A stretch of DNA of 10,037 nucleotides, from the NCBI GenBank assembly GCA_016870235.1, contig VGCB01000045.1, positions 1 to 10,037 of the forward strand, read 5' to 3'. Position 1 is the first letter of the stretch; each line of letters opens with the position of its first letter. The notes beneath the pieces are model-generated. The model was not told the DNA's origin and ran no database searches. It saw nothing but the letters and a program-made list of their open reading frames with translations. The translations under genes and the position numbers were made by a program. This document shows positions 1 through 7,249 of the stretch, in pieces. The stretch comes from Actinomycetota bacterium (GTDB lineage: Bacteria > Actinomycetota > Thermoleophilia > Gaiellales > Gaiellaceae).

Positions 1-1
1 G

Positions 2-712
2 TCGGCGTTCCTGGACGCCGGCGTCGATGTCGCGGTCGTCGAAGCCGGTCTCGGCGGCCGCCACGACGCGACGAACGTCCTCGCGAGCCGGGTCGTCCTG
101 CTGACGAACGTCGGGCTCGAGCACACCGACGTCCTCGGTGACACGGTCGAGGAGATCGCGACGGAGAAGCTGGCCGTCGTCCATGATGGAGCTGTTGTCG
201 TCCTCCCCGACAACGAACTCCGCGCTCTCGTCCCCCCGTGTGCCGGCATCGTCCTCGGCGGCGCGCGCGAGGCGGCGGAGGCCTTCGCCGGCCATCCGAT
301 CGCGGCCGATCCGACTGTCGTGCTTCCCGGTCGGCTCGAGCGCCGCGTCGGAGCGGCCGAGATCCGCGACGGCGCCCACAACCCCGACGGCGTGCGGTGG
401 CTCGTCGGGCGCCTCGGCGGGAACGGGCGCGATCACACGATCGTCGCCTCGATCCTGCGCGACAAGGACGTGGGCGCGATGCTCGACGGGCTCCGCACGC
501 TCGGCTCCCGCTTCGTCGCGACCGCCTCCACGAACGACCGCGCCCTCGATCCGGCAACGCTCGCCGCGGCCGCCCGCGAGCGGTTCCCGGTCGTCGAGGT
601 CGTGGCCGACCCTCGGGCCGCGGTCGCACGCGCGCACGAGCTCGGCGAGCCGGTGCTCGTGACCGGCTCGCTCTACCTCCTCGCCGACCTCGAGCGGGCC
701 GAGCAATCATGA
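2..712 (+). CDS. folC: Folylpolyglutamate/dihydrofolate synthase, C-terminal part
   Basis: FolC adds L-glutamate to dihydropteroate and/or to folates in an ATP-dependent cytoplasmic ligase reaction of the Mur-ligase superfamily. The window opens inside the gene; reading from base 2 gives 236 residues to the TGA at 710-712. The family motifs are in the right order: [14 protein letters not shown] near residues 14-27, then [22 protein letters not shown], which corresponds to the conserved GLDHxxxLGxTxxEIAxEK segment and its lysine. Then come PGRLE and DGAHNPDGV, the hallmark of the C-terminal glutamate-ligase domain. The N-terminal part with the P-loop lies upstream of the window. The stop overlaps the start of a small membrane protein as ATGA, so the two are probably translated together. 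Identity is secure; whether it has both DHFS and FPGS activity cannot be told from this part. Confidence 0.95.
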   Translation, partial: SAFLDAGVDVAVVEAGLGGRHDATNVLASRVVLLTNVGLEHTDVLGDTVEEIATEKLAVVHDGAVVVLPDNELRALVPPCAGIVLGGAREAAEAFAGHPIAADPTVVLPGRLERRVGAAEIRDGAHNPDGVRWLVGRLGGNGRDHTIVASILRDKDVGAMLDGLRTLGSRFVATASTNDRALDPATLAAAARERFPVVEVVADPRAAVARAHELGEPVLVTGSLYLLADLERAEQS

Positions 713-828
713 GGAGGATGCGTGTCCGCGATCGCATCGTCGTGACGGTCTTCGCCCTCGCCCTCGTCTCGCTGATCGTCGGCTTCGCGTTCCTCGTCGG
801 CTACCTGCTCGGCCGCGTGCTGCTGTAG
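709..828 (+). CDS. Small single-helix membrane protein, 39 aa, unknown function
   Basis: The ATG at 709 overlaps the folC stop as ATGA, giving a 39-residue protein that ends at TAG 826-828. The first nine residues are strongly basic (MRRMRVRDR). They are followed by one hydrophobic helix of about 25 residues ([26 protein letters not shown]) containing closely spaced small residues (GFAFLVG, GYLLG), then RVLL. By the positive-inside rule the N-terminus should face the cytoplasm. A second ATG at 718 is possible, but the GAGGAGG before it abuts it with no spacer, so I prefer 709. It sits between folC and ndk and is probably co-transcribed with folC. I do not recognise a family. The even hydrophobic composition, the proper end just after the helix and the coupled start argue that it is a real gene. 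Confidence 0.65.
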   Translation: MRRMRVRDRIVVTVFALALVSLIVGFAFLVGYLLGRVLL

Positions 829-1048
829 TCGCCGTCCCGTTCCCGAGTCGCGCCCCGCCTCCCTGGGGTGGCCGGCCCACACCTCCCCGCCTGGCTTCAG
901 CCAGACGGTCCCCTGTGGCGTCCGATCAACCACCCCGTGCGCGACGCGATCGCGACGCCGGGAGCGGCCGTTACCCGAGCTCGCGACGTTCGGAGGTGGC
1001 GTCGACGGAGAGATCCTCTTCGAGGGACGGTCGACACGGCTCACGCGG
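829..1048. other. Intergenic stretch between the small membrane gene and the ndk promoter
   Basis: I see no credible gene here. A short perfect hairpin, CTGGC-TTCA-GCCAG at 891-904, lies about 60 nt after the membrane-protein stop. It has no following T-run, so it is at best a weak terminator or an mRNA-end structure. The rest is GC-rich sequence leading to the ndk -10 element. Confidence 0.4.
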
Positions 1049-1054
1049 TAGGCT
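1049..1054 (+). promoter_or_regulatory. Putative -10 element (TAGGCT) of a leaderless ndk promoter
   Basis: TAGGCT fits TANNNT and ends 7 nt before the ndk ATG, so transcription would start at or next to the start codon. No Shine-Dalgarno sequence precedes the ATG and no convincing -35 box is visible. The same arrangement precedes three other genes in the window. Confidence 0.5.
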
Positions 1055-1061
1055 CGGGCGT

Positions 1062-1484
1062 ATGGCTATCGAAACCACGCTCGTCCTCGTGAAGCCGGAC
1101 GGTGTCCGGCGCGGGCTCTGCGGTGAGATCGTCGGGCGCTTCGAGCGCCGCGGGCTCGAGCTGCGTGGCGCCCGCCTTCTCAAGATCTCCCGGGCGATGG
1201 CCCAGCAGCACTACGCGGAGCACAAGGGCAAGCCGTTCTTCGGCGAGCTCGTCGACTTCATCACCTCCGGCCCCGTGCTTGCGCTCGCCGTGCGCGGCGA
1301 GAGCGCGATCTCGGTCGTGCGGACGATGATGGGCGCGACGAACCCGACGAGCGCCGACCCGGGCACGATCCGCGGCGACCTCGCCACCTTGCTCGGCGAG
1401 AACGTCGTCCACGGCTCCGACTCGAAGGCGAGCGCGAAGCGCGAGCTCGGGATCTTCTTCCCCGCCGCGCACCCGCTCGTCTGA
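1062..1484 (+). CDS. ndk: Nucleoside diphosphate kinase
   Basis: Ndk moves the gamma-phosphate of ATP onto other (d)NDPs through a phospho-histidine intermediate, balancing nucleotide pools in the cytosol. The protein has 140 residues, the normal bacterial length. It opens with the typical [13 protein letters not shown] (residues 6-18, including the nucleotide-binding lysine). [31 protein letters not shown] carries the family's YxEHxxxPFF motif. [18 protein letters not shown] is the usual ATNPxxAxPGTIRGD signature. The catalytic histidine is His117 in NVVHGSDS. The start at 1062 gives the canonical N-terminus; upstream in-frame extensions would add non-homologous residues. It is probably transcribed alone as a leaderless mRNA from TAGGCT at 1049. 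A hairpin at 1542-1562 may end the transcript. Confidence 0.98.
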   Translation: MAIETTLVLVKPDGVRRGLCGEIVGRFERRGLELRGARLLKISRAMAQQHYAEHKGKPFFGELVDFITSGPVLALAVRGESAISVVRTMMGATNPTSADPGTIRGDLATLLGENVVHGSDSKASAKRELGIFFPAAHPLV

Positions 1485-1533
1485 GCCGTCGCTTCCCCGT
1501 CCGACTCCAGCCTTGATCCACCGCACCGGCCCG

Positions 1534-1694
1534 TTTTCCACAACCGGTGTTTGACACCGGTTTTCCACAGGCGCGCGGAGGGCCGAAAGTCCTGTGCGGA
1601 AGCCGGCAGCCGGTGGGCTTCCGTTGATGCTGAGGATGAGTTGTTGCCGCTCCTGCAACAGGTGGACAACGCCTGCTGCAACACATTGTCCACA
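1534..1694. promoter_or_regulatory. Cluster of four DnaA-box-like 9-mers
   Basis: The 266-nt gap between ndk and the ATPase gene holds TTTTCCACA at 1534-1542 and again at 1561-1569, both on the plus strand. The reverse complement of TTGTCCACC is at 1661-1669, and a perfect TTGTCCACA is at 1686-1694. TTGTCCACA is the preferred DnaA box in high-GC actinobacteria, and TTTTCCACA is one mismatch from the TTATCCACA form. The first pair flanks a perfect hairpin; the second pair forms a perfect 8-bp inverted repeat with a 16-nt spacer (GTGGACAA 1662-1669 and TTGTCCAC 1686-1693). I found no other good match in the window. No dnaA or dnaN gene and no AT-rich unwinding region is nearby. An accessory DnaA-binding or titration site, or a regulatory site for the neighbouring genes, is therefore likelier than oriC. 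Binding is inferred from motif only. Confidence 0.5.
1542..1562 (+). terminator. Hairpin downstream of ndk, possible intrinsic terminator
   Basis: A perfect inverted repeat has 9-bp arms, AACCGGTGT and ACACCGGTT, around a 3-nt TTG loop. A short T-run (TTTTCC) begins in the 3' arm. It lies 57 nt after the ndk stop and would suit a weak rho-independent terminator. The repeat is also flanked exactly by two identical TTTTCCACA 9-mers, so it may instead be part of a protein-binding site. Confidence 0.4.
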
Positions 1695-1736
1695 GTCTGC
1701 AGCTCAGCCAAGCGAGTCCCGGGCGGCAGGGTGTCG

Positions 1737-1742
1737 TAGGCT
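1737..1742 (+). promoter_or_regulatory. Putative -10 element (TAGGCT) of a leaderless ATPase promoter
   Basis: This is the same TAGGCT hexamer as before ndk. It ends 8 nt before the GTG at 1751, and there is no Shine-Dalgarno sequence. It lies only 43 nt after the last DnaA-box-like 9-mer, so a protein bound to that cluster could affect this promoter. Confidence 0.45.
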
Positions 1743-1750
1743 GACCGTAC

Positions 1751-2515
1751 GTGGCGCGCGCGAAGGAGCGGAGGGAGCCCGGGCCCGGCCCGTACATCCT
1801 CGGCCTGCGGTGGGCGGAGGAACCGGGCAACGGCTTCCCGTTCGACGTCCCGGCGGTCGCCGCGGTCGAGGGGCTCCGTCTCGACCGGCCTGTGACGCTG
1901 CTCGCAGGCGACAACGGCTCCGGCAAGTCGACGCTCGTCGAGGCGATCGCGCAGGCGATCGGCTTCGCGGCCGAGGGAGGTGAGCTCGAGCGGCTCGGCG
2001 AGCTCCCCGCCGTCCCGCCTGCGGTGATGGACGAGACGCTCGCGCCGATCCTTGGCCGGACGAAGCCGCGGAACGGCTACTTCCTCCGAGCCGAGAGCTT
2101 CTTCAACGTCGCCGCGTTCGTCGACGGGGGCGGCAGGTTCGCTCCCGACGGCTCGCTCTACGGCGGCGTGCCGCTGCACGAGCAGTCGCACGGTCAGTCG
2201 TTCCTCGCGCTCGCCGCGAACCGGTTCGGCCGCGACGGGATCTACGTCCTCGACGAGCCGGAGGCGGCACTGTCCGTCACCGGCGCCATCGCCCTTCTCG
2301 CCATCGTCGCCCGGGCCGCCCGCGCCGGCTCGCAGTTCGTGATCGCGACCCACTCACCCGTGATCCTCGCCTGCCCGGGCGCGCGCGTGTACGAGCTCGG
2401 TGACCATGGCCTCGTCGAGACCGCGTACGACGACCTCGAGGCGGTGCAGCTCACGCGCGCGTTCCTCCAGGCGCCGGAACGGTTCCTACGCGCCGCGCTC
2501 GCCGACGACGAGTAG
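1751..2515 (+). CDS. ABC-type/AAA ATPase, COG3910-like, role unknown
   Basis: This is a 254-residue stand-alone nucleotide-binding protein of the ABC/SMC-like AAA class. Walker A is GDNGSGKST (residues 53-61). A signature-like helix, LHEQSHGQSF, is at 142-151. Walker B is IYVLDEPE (164-171), with catalytic Glu169 after Asp168. The switch histidine is His201 in ATHSPVI. The ABC signature is therefore SHGQS rather than LSGGQ, as in the 'predicted ATPase' families that act alone rather than with a permease. No membrane segment or coiled-coil arm is seen, so it is neither a transporter nor an SMC/RecF homologue of normal length. The GTG start follows a TAGGCT -10 element with leaderless spacing. 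It converges with the glycosylase fragment, with 3 nt between the stops. The cellular role is unknown. Confidence 0.85.
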   Translation: MARAKERREPGPGPYILGLRWAEEPGNGFPFDVPAVAAVEGLRLDRPVTLLAGDNGSGKSTLVEAIAQAIGFAAEGGELERLGELPAVPPAVMDETLAPILGRTKPRNGYFLRAESFFNVAAFVDGGGRFAPDGSLYGGVPLHEQSHGQSFLALAANRFGRDGIYVLDEPEAALSVTGAIALLAIVARAARAGSQFVIATHSPVILACPGARVYELGDHGLVETAYDDLEAVQLTRAFLQAPERFLRAALADDE

Positions 2516-2518
2516 CCG

Positions 2519-3031
2519 CTACGGCGGCGGGGAGGCGGCAGCGGCACGGCGGAGGGCCGGGGCGAGGTCGCCTCGGTCGGCGACCTCGACGCTCCCGAGA
2601 CCGAGCCAGCCGGCGAGTCGTCGGAGCTCGGCCGCCAGCTCCTCCGCGGTTTCCGGCGGCGCCGCGGGCTCGGCGTGCGCCGCGAGGACGAGCAGCCGCC
2701 CGGCCTTCCGGTCCGCCTTGAGGTCGACGCGCGCCGCGATCCGATCGCCGAGCAGGAACGGCAGGACGTAGTAGCCGTGCACCCGCTGCGCGGCAGGCAC
2801 GTAGATCTCGATCCGGTAGTGGAAGTCGAAGAGCGCCTCCGCCCGGGCTCGCTCCCAGACGACCGGGTCGAACGGGCTCAGGAGCGTCCGCGCCGAGACG
2901 CGCCGGGGCACCTTGGCACCCGCCCACAGAACGGCGTGCTTCGTCCAGCCGGGAACGGCCACCGGCTCGACATCGCCTGCCTCGATGCCGAGGAGTGCGT
3001 AGTTGAGGACGCGAATCCCGGCGTCGCTCAT
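2519..3031 (-). CDS. C-terminal fragment of a YcaQ/AlkX-family (HTH_42) DNA glycosylase
   Basis: The family (E. coli YcaQ/AlkX, Streptomyces AlkZ) removes bulky or crosslinked alkylated bases from DNA; members are about 360-420 residues. Only 170 residues are present here and they match the C-terminal third: [11 protein letters not shown] (51-61), [11 protein letters not shown] (70-80), [13 protein letters not shown] (85-97) and RVDLKADR (101-108). The tandem winged-helix N-terminal region with the catalytic QxQ motif is missing. Reading upstream of the ATG in frame meets a TGA after nine codons (minus-strand TGA at 3061-3059), and the missing part is not found elsewhere in the window. The first 13 or so residues do not look like the family, so the break may lie slightly inside the open frame. 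No Shine-Dalgarno sequence precedes the ATG. It is probably a non-functional remnant next to the breakpoint, or an artefact of a chimeric contig. Confidence 0.8.
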   Translation of the reverse strand: MSDAGIRVLNYALLGIEAGDVEPVAVPGWTKHAVLWAGAKVPRRVSARTLLSPFDPVVWERARAEALFDFHYRIEIYVPAAQRVHGYYVLPFLLGDRIAARVDLKADRKAGRLLVLAAHAEPAAPPETAEELAAELRRLAGWLGLGSVEVADRGDLAPALRRAAAASPPP

Positions 3032-3069
3032 GGCGCTCGGCTCACTGGGCCTCGAAGGTCAGGTGCACG

Positions 3070-3795
3070 TTGACGCTCGTCGCCGGCGTGATCAACTCCG
3101 TCGCCGGCGGTGGAACCCTCGTCTCGTTCCCCGCACTGGTGGCTGTGGGGGTGCCGAGCCTCCACGCCAACGTCACGAACACCGTGGCGCTCGGGCCCGG
3201 CTACCTCGGAGCGGCGCTCGCCCAGCGCGGTGCGCTCCAGGACAACCGGCACCGCCTGCGCACTCTGCTCCCGGTGGCCGGGGCGGGTGGGCTCGTTGGG
3301 TCGATCTTGCTCGTGGCCACCTCCCAGCGCCTGTTCGACATGATCGTCCCGTTCCTCATCCTGCTCGCCTGCGGGCTGCTCGGCTTCCAGGACAGGATCA
3401 AGGCGAAGGTCTTCGGCCACCAACCGATCGCGGATCCAGTCTCGACGCCGACCGCTCTAGTCGTCGCCGTGTTCGCCACGGCCATCTACGGCGGCTACTT
3501 CGGCGCCGGGATCGGGATCTTGCTCCTGTCGGTGCTCGGACTAGTCCTCGACGGTGAGCTCTCGCGTCTCAACGCCCTCAAACAGGCGCTGTCGCTGGTG
3601 GTCAATCTCGTGGCCGCGCTCTTCTTGGTGTTCACCGGCAAGGTCGAGTGGGGCTTCGTCGTGGTGATGGCTCCTGCGAGCCTCGTGGGTGGTCATCTTG
3701 GAGGGTCGATGGTGGGACGGATGAACCAGCGGGTAATGCGAGCCCTGGTTGTCTCATTCGGCGTTCTCGTGGCTCTCCGGATGGTCCTGACCTAG
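3070..3795 (+). CDS. TauE/SafE family membrane permease, 5' end probably truncated
   Basis: This 241-residue polytopic inner-membrane protein belongs to the TauE/SafE (PF01925) family, whose studied members export sulfite, sulfoacetate or related anions. The substrate here is unknown. The two halves of the internal repeat are visible: NSVAGGGTLVSFPAL (9-23) followed by ANVTNTVALGPGYLGAALAQ, and YGGYFGAGIGILLL (140-153) followed by LNALKQALSLVVNLVAALF. About seven hydrophobic segments can be drawn. The best available start is TTG at 3070, which leaves only eight residues before the first repeat motif. Family members usually have a longer first helix there. Upstream in-frame codons back to TGA 3004-3006 are polar and basic and not membrane-like. 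The gene therefore seems to have lost its real start at the same breakpoint that removed the start of the divergent glycosylase. Confidence 0.85.
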   Translation: MTLVAGVINSVAGGGTLVSFPALVAVGVPSLHANVTNTVALGPGYLGAALAQRGALQDNRHRLRTLLPVAGAGGLVGSILLVATSQRLFDMIVPFLILLACGLLGFQDRIKAKVFGHQPIADPVSTPTALVVAVFATAIYGGYFGAGIGILLLSVLGLVLDGELSRLNALKQALSLVVNLVAALFLVFTGKVEWGFVVVMAPASLVGGHLGGSMVGRMNQRVMRALVVSFGVLVALRMVLT

Positions 3796-3877
3796 TAGCC
3801 GTGGAGGCGCTGGTGCCGACGACAATCGCCCTGCTCGCGGGTGTCCCATCACGCCATCGGGGATGGATCCCGTACGC

Positions 3878-6800
3878 CTAGAGACCATCCCAGTCGACGT
3901 GGTACGTACTGCGCGACCACGGCACGTCGACACTCAGGCGGGCCGTGCCCACGAAGTCGCCGGCCGAGTTGAGGTAGAACTTCAGGTACCCATCGACGCG
4001 ACCTGTGTGGACGTGGCCAGACATTGAGAATTCGGCGTAGGTGTTCGAGATGATGACCGTGACGAAGATGTCGAACCGCTGCTGCGCGTCGTACGTGTGA
4101 CCTGTGACGTGGACGTGGCAGTTGCGGGTCATCGAGACCCCGTAGCTGCCCTGCAGGGTACTGGTGGCCTTGTTCCAGCTGATGATCAAGGTCTTGGTGG
4201 CGTTTCCATCGAGATAGGCCGACTTGTGGGTGAACGTGATGCCGAAGTCGATGGCCTGGATTCCGTTGCAGTCGATCTTGAACTGCGAACCAGGGAACGC
4301 CGTCTTGCCGTCGGGGTTCAAGGCGTTGTCGGCCCTTCCGAGCAGTTTGTAGGTCGACTTCGACATCTGCAGGTAGCCACTCGCTTCACCGGCGATCGTG
4401 GCGCACGTACCGACGCTGCCCGATTGGGCGAAGTGCAACTGCACGAGCTGGAAGCCCACGGCCTGGGAGCCGCCGGACAGCGGTGTGTTGCCATTGCCGT
4501 CTCTCGCCTGTTCAGGTGCCGTCGGCGCGGTGGTCGATGATCCGAGACCGCTTGCGATCGCCGATGGGTCGCAGTACTTCTTGCTCGAGTCGGTACAGAT
4601 GTCGCCCGTCACGTCCCACGTGAGGCCATTGGAGTCGGCTCCCATGTCGGCATGGAGCGCCAGCGACATGAAGGCCGTCGGGGAGGAGGCAGTTGAGCCG
4701 TTGCTGAGGTACGCCGCAAGAGCGTCAAAGGCGACGCTGCTGGAGCTCTCCGTGATCGAGACGTTGAGCGTCATGTTCAGCAGCGTGATGCCGCCGACCT
4801 TGATGTTGTCGATCGCGGTGTTGAACTCGAAGCCAGAGGTCGACACCTGCGTCGCTACCTGCACGGTGGCGCTACCAAATGCGGCATTGAACTTGAGTCC
4901 GGCGAAGCCCATGGGCAGGGTGACGGTCGAGCCACCGGTCGTCAGCGCGCAGCCACCTGGGGCGATGCCGACCTGGAAGGACGACGCCTTCATGACCCCT
5001 CCGTCGATGGCGATCGAACCGGTGCCGCCGGCGCTGTCGAAGGAGTATGCGAAGCAAGGATTGGTGAGGCTCATGTCGATCAGGAGGTTCCCGATCATCC
5101 AGTCGCTGTCGTCGCAGGTTCCGGCGCAGCCCATGAACTTGCTGGTCATCGCACCCGTCGGGTTGAGGTACGTCGTGGTGCCGAGGGCGATCGAGGGCGA
5201 AGCGCCCTGCCAACCGATCTGACCTGAGATGGCCCAGAGGTTGACACCCTTGATACCGAACAGGTCGTTGACGAGGTACGACTGCGCCGTGCTCGGGTAC
5301 TTGAGCTTGGTGGACGGGGTGAGCCCGTCGTTGGGCTCACCAGCGGCCGGCATTCCGTTGGCCGTGAGCGAGAGGGTGAAGCCGATGGCCGGAGCGGTGG
5401 CGGCCTTCAGTTGGATGCTCGACGAAACGACCCGGGCCGAACTGCCGTAGCCGAGGGTGACATCGGACGAGGTACCGAGGTTCATCGAGAACCCCTTGCC
5501 GCCGCCGGCCGCAAGACCGAGGGTCAACGACTGGATGCTGACCTTGAAAGGCTCGTTGCCGAAGTTGATCTTGACGGGCACCGTGCCTTGGATGGCGATC
5601 GAATTGGCGGTGATCTGGCCGGTGACCGCGACGTCGAGGTTGGTGCTCGGGAGCCCGATTGCCGAGGTGACGACGCCGGGGAGGTGCGAGAGACCGCCGA
5701 GCGAGATGCCACTGGGGAGCAGCGGCGTGGGCACGCCGCTGAAGCTGATCGCTCCGGGGATGCCGCCGTTCGGGAGGGTGAGCTTGCCGATGTCGGCGAG
5801 CGACAGGCTGCTCCAGCCGATGCCCTTGATGTCGGCGGTGGTGCCGGCTGGCACCGTGCCGCCGCTGAGGGACATGCCCGAGCCGAGGCCGACCTGGCCG
5901 AGGACGATGCCCGACGGGGTCCAGCGGGCGCAGCCGCCAGTGGCCTGGTTGACGAGGGTGGGGATCTTGATGGAGAACTGTCCGCAGAACTCGAGGTTGG
6001 TCCCGTTGGTGATTGCCGAGGTGTCGGGGAGGACCATGTTGGGGTCGTAGGAGTCGGTGCGCGGACCGCGCCAGATGGTGAGCGAGGGACTGCCCATCGA
6101 GACACTGGCGCCGCCGACACTGAGCGTGGCCGAGGCGTTAGACGTGCCGTCGAGTCGCGCCCACGAACCGTCGAGGGTCAAACCGCCGGCGAGGTTCACG
6201 GTGGGGAAGCCGTTGATTGCGAGCGAGCCGCTGGGCAGGCCGAGGTAGAAGTTGTCGCCCGAGGGGCACGAACTCGCATTGGCGAGCGGGCACTGATTGC
6301 CGAGCGAGAACTGGGTAGTGAGCGAGGCGCCCGAGGCGATCGGCCAGGTGATGGTCGAGCCGCTGACCTTCCACGTGATCGCGCCGGCGCTGTCGGTGAT
6401 CGAGCCCGAGATGGTCGACGGATCGAGGGTGATGCCGGTGGTGCCGAGCTTGATGCTCGACGCCGCCGCAGGTGCGAGAGTGATCGACCAGTTCGCGCCG
6501 TCGACGAAGTTGGCGTTGGCGTTGATGCCGATGACGCCGCCGAGGGTGATGGTGCCGGTGGCGCTGAATGTGCCGTTGGTCGTCTTGGTGACCGACATCG
6601 AGTTGATCGTGAGGTTCGGTCCGAGCGCGATGCTGTCGGCCCTGACGCTGCCCGCTGGGATCTTGGCGATCAGCTCGGCCGCGTCGGTTCCCGTGAGGGC
6701 CGTCGTGGACGGGGTGGTGCACGCCGTGGTGCAACTGACCGAGTCGATGAACAGTTCGGTGTGGCCCATGGTGCCGGCGGCGAGCTCGTGGGTGTGGGTG

Positions 6801-7249
6801 CGACCGGCGTGGCTGGTCGCACCATCATCACCAGAACCGATGTCGGTGAGCGCGAACGAGACCTGGTGGCCCTCGACGAGTGGGTCACTCATCTCGATGA
6901 TGTGAATCCGCGGGCCGTCACCCTGATCGACGACGATGGCGGCGTTCGGTGGGTCCTCGGTGAAGCCCATCGAGTCCCAGGTCTCGAGCCAGTGGTCGAA
7001 CGAGACGATGCCGGCGCGCCGTTCGGGGACTTCGGTGAACCACATCAGGTTCTCGCCAGCTGGCACGACGAGCCGGTAGGTGTCGCCGCTCGCCTCGATT
7101 ACTGAGCTTGGGGTGTCGAGAACGAACAACACTCCGGCGTCGGAAGCGCTCGATTCGTTGGAGTTGCTGCACGCAGCGAGGCCGATGGCGAGCATCGCCG
7201 AGCCGAGGAGCACCTTGCCTACGGTGCGGGTGACGTTGTGGCGAATCAT
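3878..7249 (-). CDS. Large Ser/Thr/Gly-rich surface lipoprotein (1123 aa) with N-terminal WFT/HAGRT domain
   Basis: The ATG at 7249-7247 overlaps the stop of the upstream gene as ATGA, and AGGTG lies 8 nt before it; a longer frame starting at 7276 is less likely. Residues 1-27 are a lipoprotein signal: MIRHNVTRTVGK, a hydrophobic core, and lipobox LAAC with Cys27 as the lipidated residue. Residues 40-177 form a domain paralogous to the whole upstream lipoprotein: WFTEVPERRAG (70-80), TWDSMGF (90-96), DPPNAA (99-104), HAGRTHTH (147-154) and a Cys pair, C173/C177. About 850 residues follow that are rich in Gly, Ser, Thr and Ile/Leu/Val alternation, with scattered Cys pairs (CPLANASSC, CAGTC) as expected of an extracellular beta-rich fold with disulfides. 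The C-terminal part contains CHVHVTGH (1044-1051) and GHVH (1078-1081). There is no C-terminal membrane anchor or sorting motif. I recognise no named family; a cell-surface structural, adhesive or ligand-binding role is only an inference. Confidence 0.85.
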   Translation of the reverse strand: MIRHNVTRTVGKVLLGSAMLAIGLAACSNSNESSASDAGVLFVLDTPSSVIEASGDTYRLVVPAGENLMWFTEVPERRAGIVSFDHWLETWDSMGFTEDPPNAAIVVDQGDGPRIHIIEMSDPLVEGHQVSFALTDIGSGDDGATSHAGRTHTHELAAGTMGHTELFIDSVSCTTACTTPSTTALTGTDAAELIAKIPAGSVRADSIALGPNLTINSMSVTKTTNGTFSATGTITLGGVIGINANANFVDGANWSITLAPAAASSIKLGTTGITLDPSTISGSITDSAGAITWKVSGSTITWPIASGASLTTQFSLGNQCPLANASSCPSGDNFYLGLPSGSLAINGFPTVNLAGGLTLDGSWARLDGTSNASATLSVGGASVSMGSPSLTIWRGPRTDSYDPNMVLPDTSAITNGTNLEFCGQFSIKIPTLVNQATGGCARWTPSGIVLGQVGLGSGMSLSGGTVPAGTTADIKGIGWSSLSLADIGKLTLPNGGIPGAISFSGVPTPLLPSGISLGGLSHLPGVVTSAIGLPSTNLDVAVTGQITANSIAIQGTVPVKINFGNEPFKVSIQSLTLGLAAGGGKGFSMNLGTSSDVTLGYGSSARVVSSSIQLKAATAPAIGFTLSLTANGMPAAGEPNDGLTPSTKLKYPSTAQSYLVNDLFGIKGVNLWAISGQIGWQGASPSIALGTTTYLNPTGAMTSKFMGCAGTCDDSDWMIGNLLIDMSLTNPCFAYSFDSAGGTGSIAIDGGVMKASSFQVGIAPGGCALTTGGSTVTLPMGFAGLKFNAAFGSATVQVATQVSTSGFEFNTAIDNIKVGGITLLNMTLNVSITESSSSVAFDALAAYLSNGSTASSPTAFMSLALHADMGADSNGLTWDVTGDICTDSSKKYCDPSAIASGLGSSTTAPTAPEQARDGNGNTPLSGGSQAVGFQLVQLHFAQSGSVGTCATIAGEASGYLQMSKSTYKLLGRADNALNPDGKTAFPGSQFKIDCNGIQAIDFGITFTHKSAYLDGNATKTLIISWNKATSTLQGSYGVSMTRNCHVHVTGHTYDAQQRFDIFVTVIISNTYAEFSMSGHVHTGRVDGYLKFYLNSAGDFVGTARLSVDVPWSRSTYHVDWDGL

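Noticed and set aside
1485..1750. Chromosomal replication origin
   Set aside because: DnaA-box-like sites are present, but there is no dnaA, dnaN, rpmH or gyr gene and no AT-rich unwinding region, so oriC is not supported.
1211..2353. Long minus-strand open frame of 380 codons
   Set aside because: It runs antisense across ndk, the intergenic DnaA-box region and the ATPase, and its translation is charged low-complexity sequence with no recognisable motifs.
3796..3877. Bidirectional terminator between the convergent permease and lipoprotein genes
   Set aside because: Only an imperfect GGGATGGATCCC-type repeat is present, without a T-run on either strand, so I do not call a terminator.
5411..7105. 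Long plus-strand open frame of 564 codons
   Set aside because: It is antisense to the large lipoprotein. Its product is an Asp/Arg/Gly/Ala-rich low-complexity chain typical of a shadow frame in GC-rich DNA, with no domain motifs.
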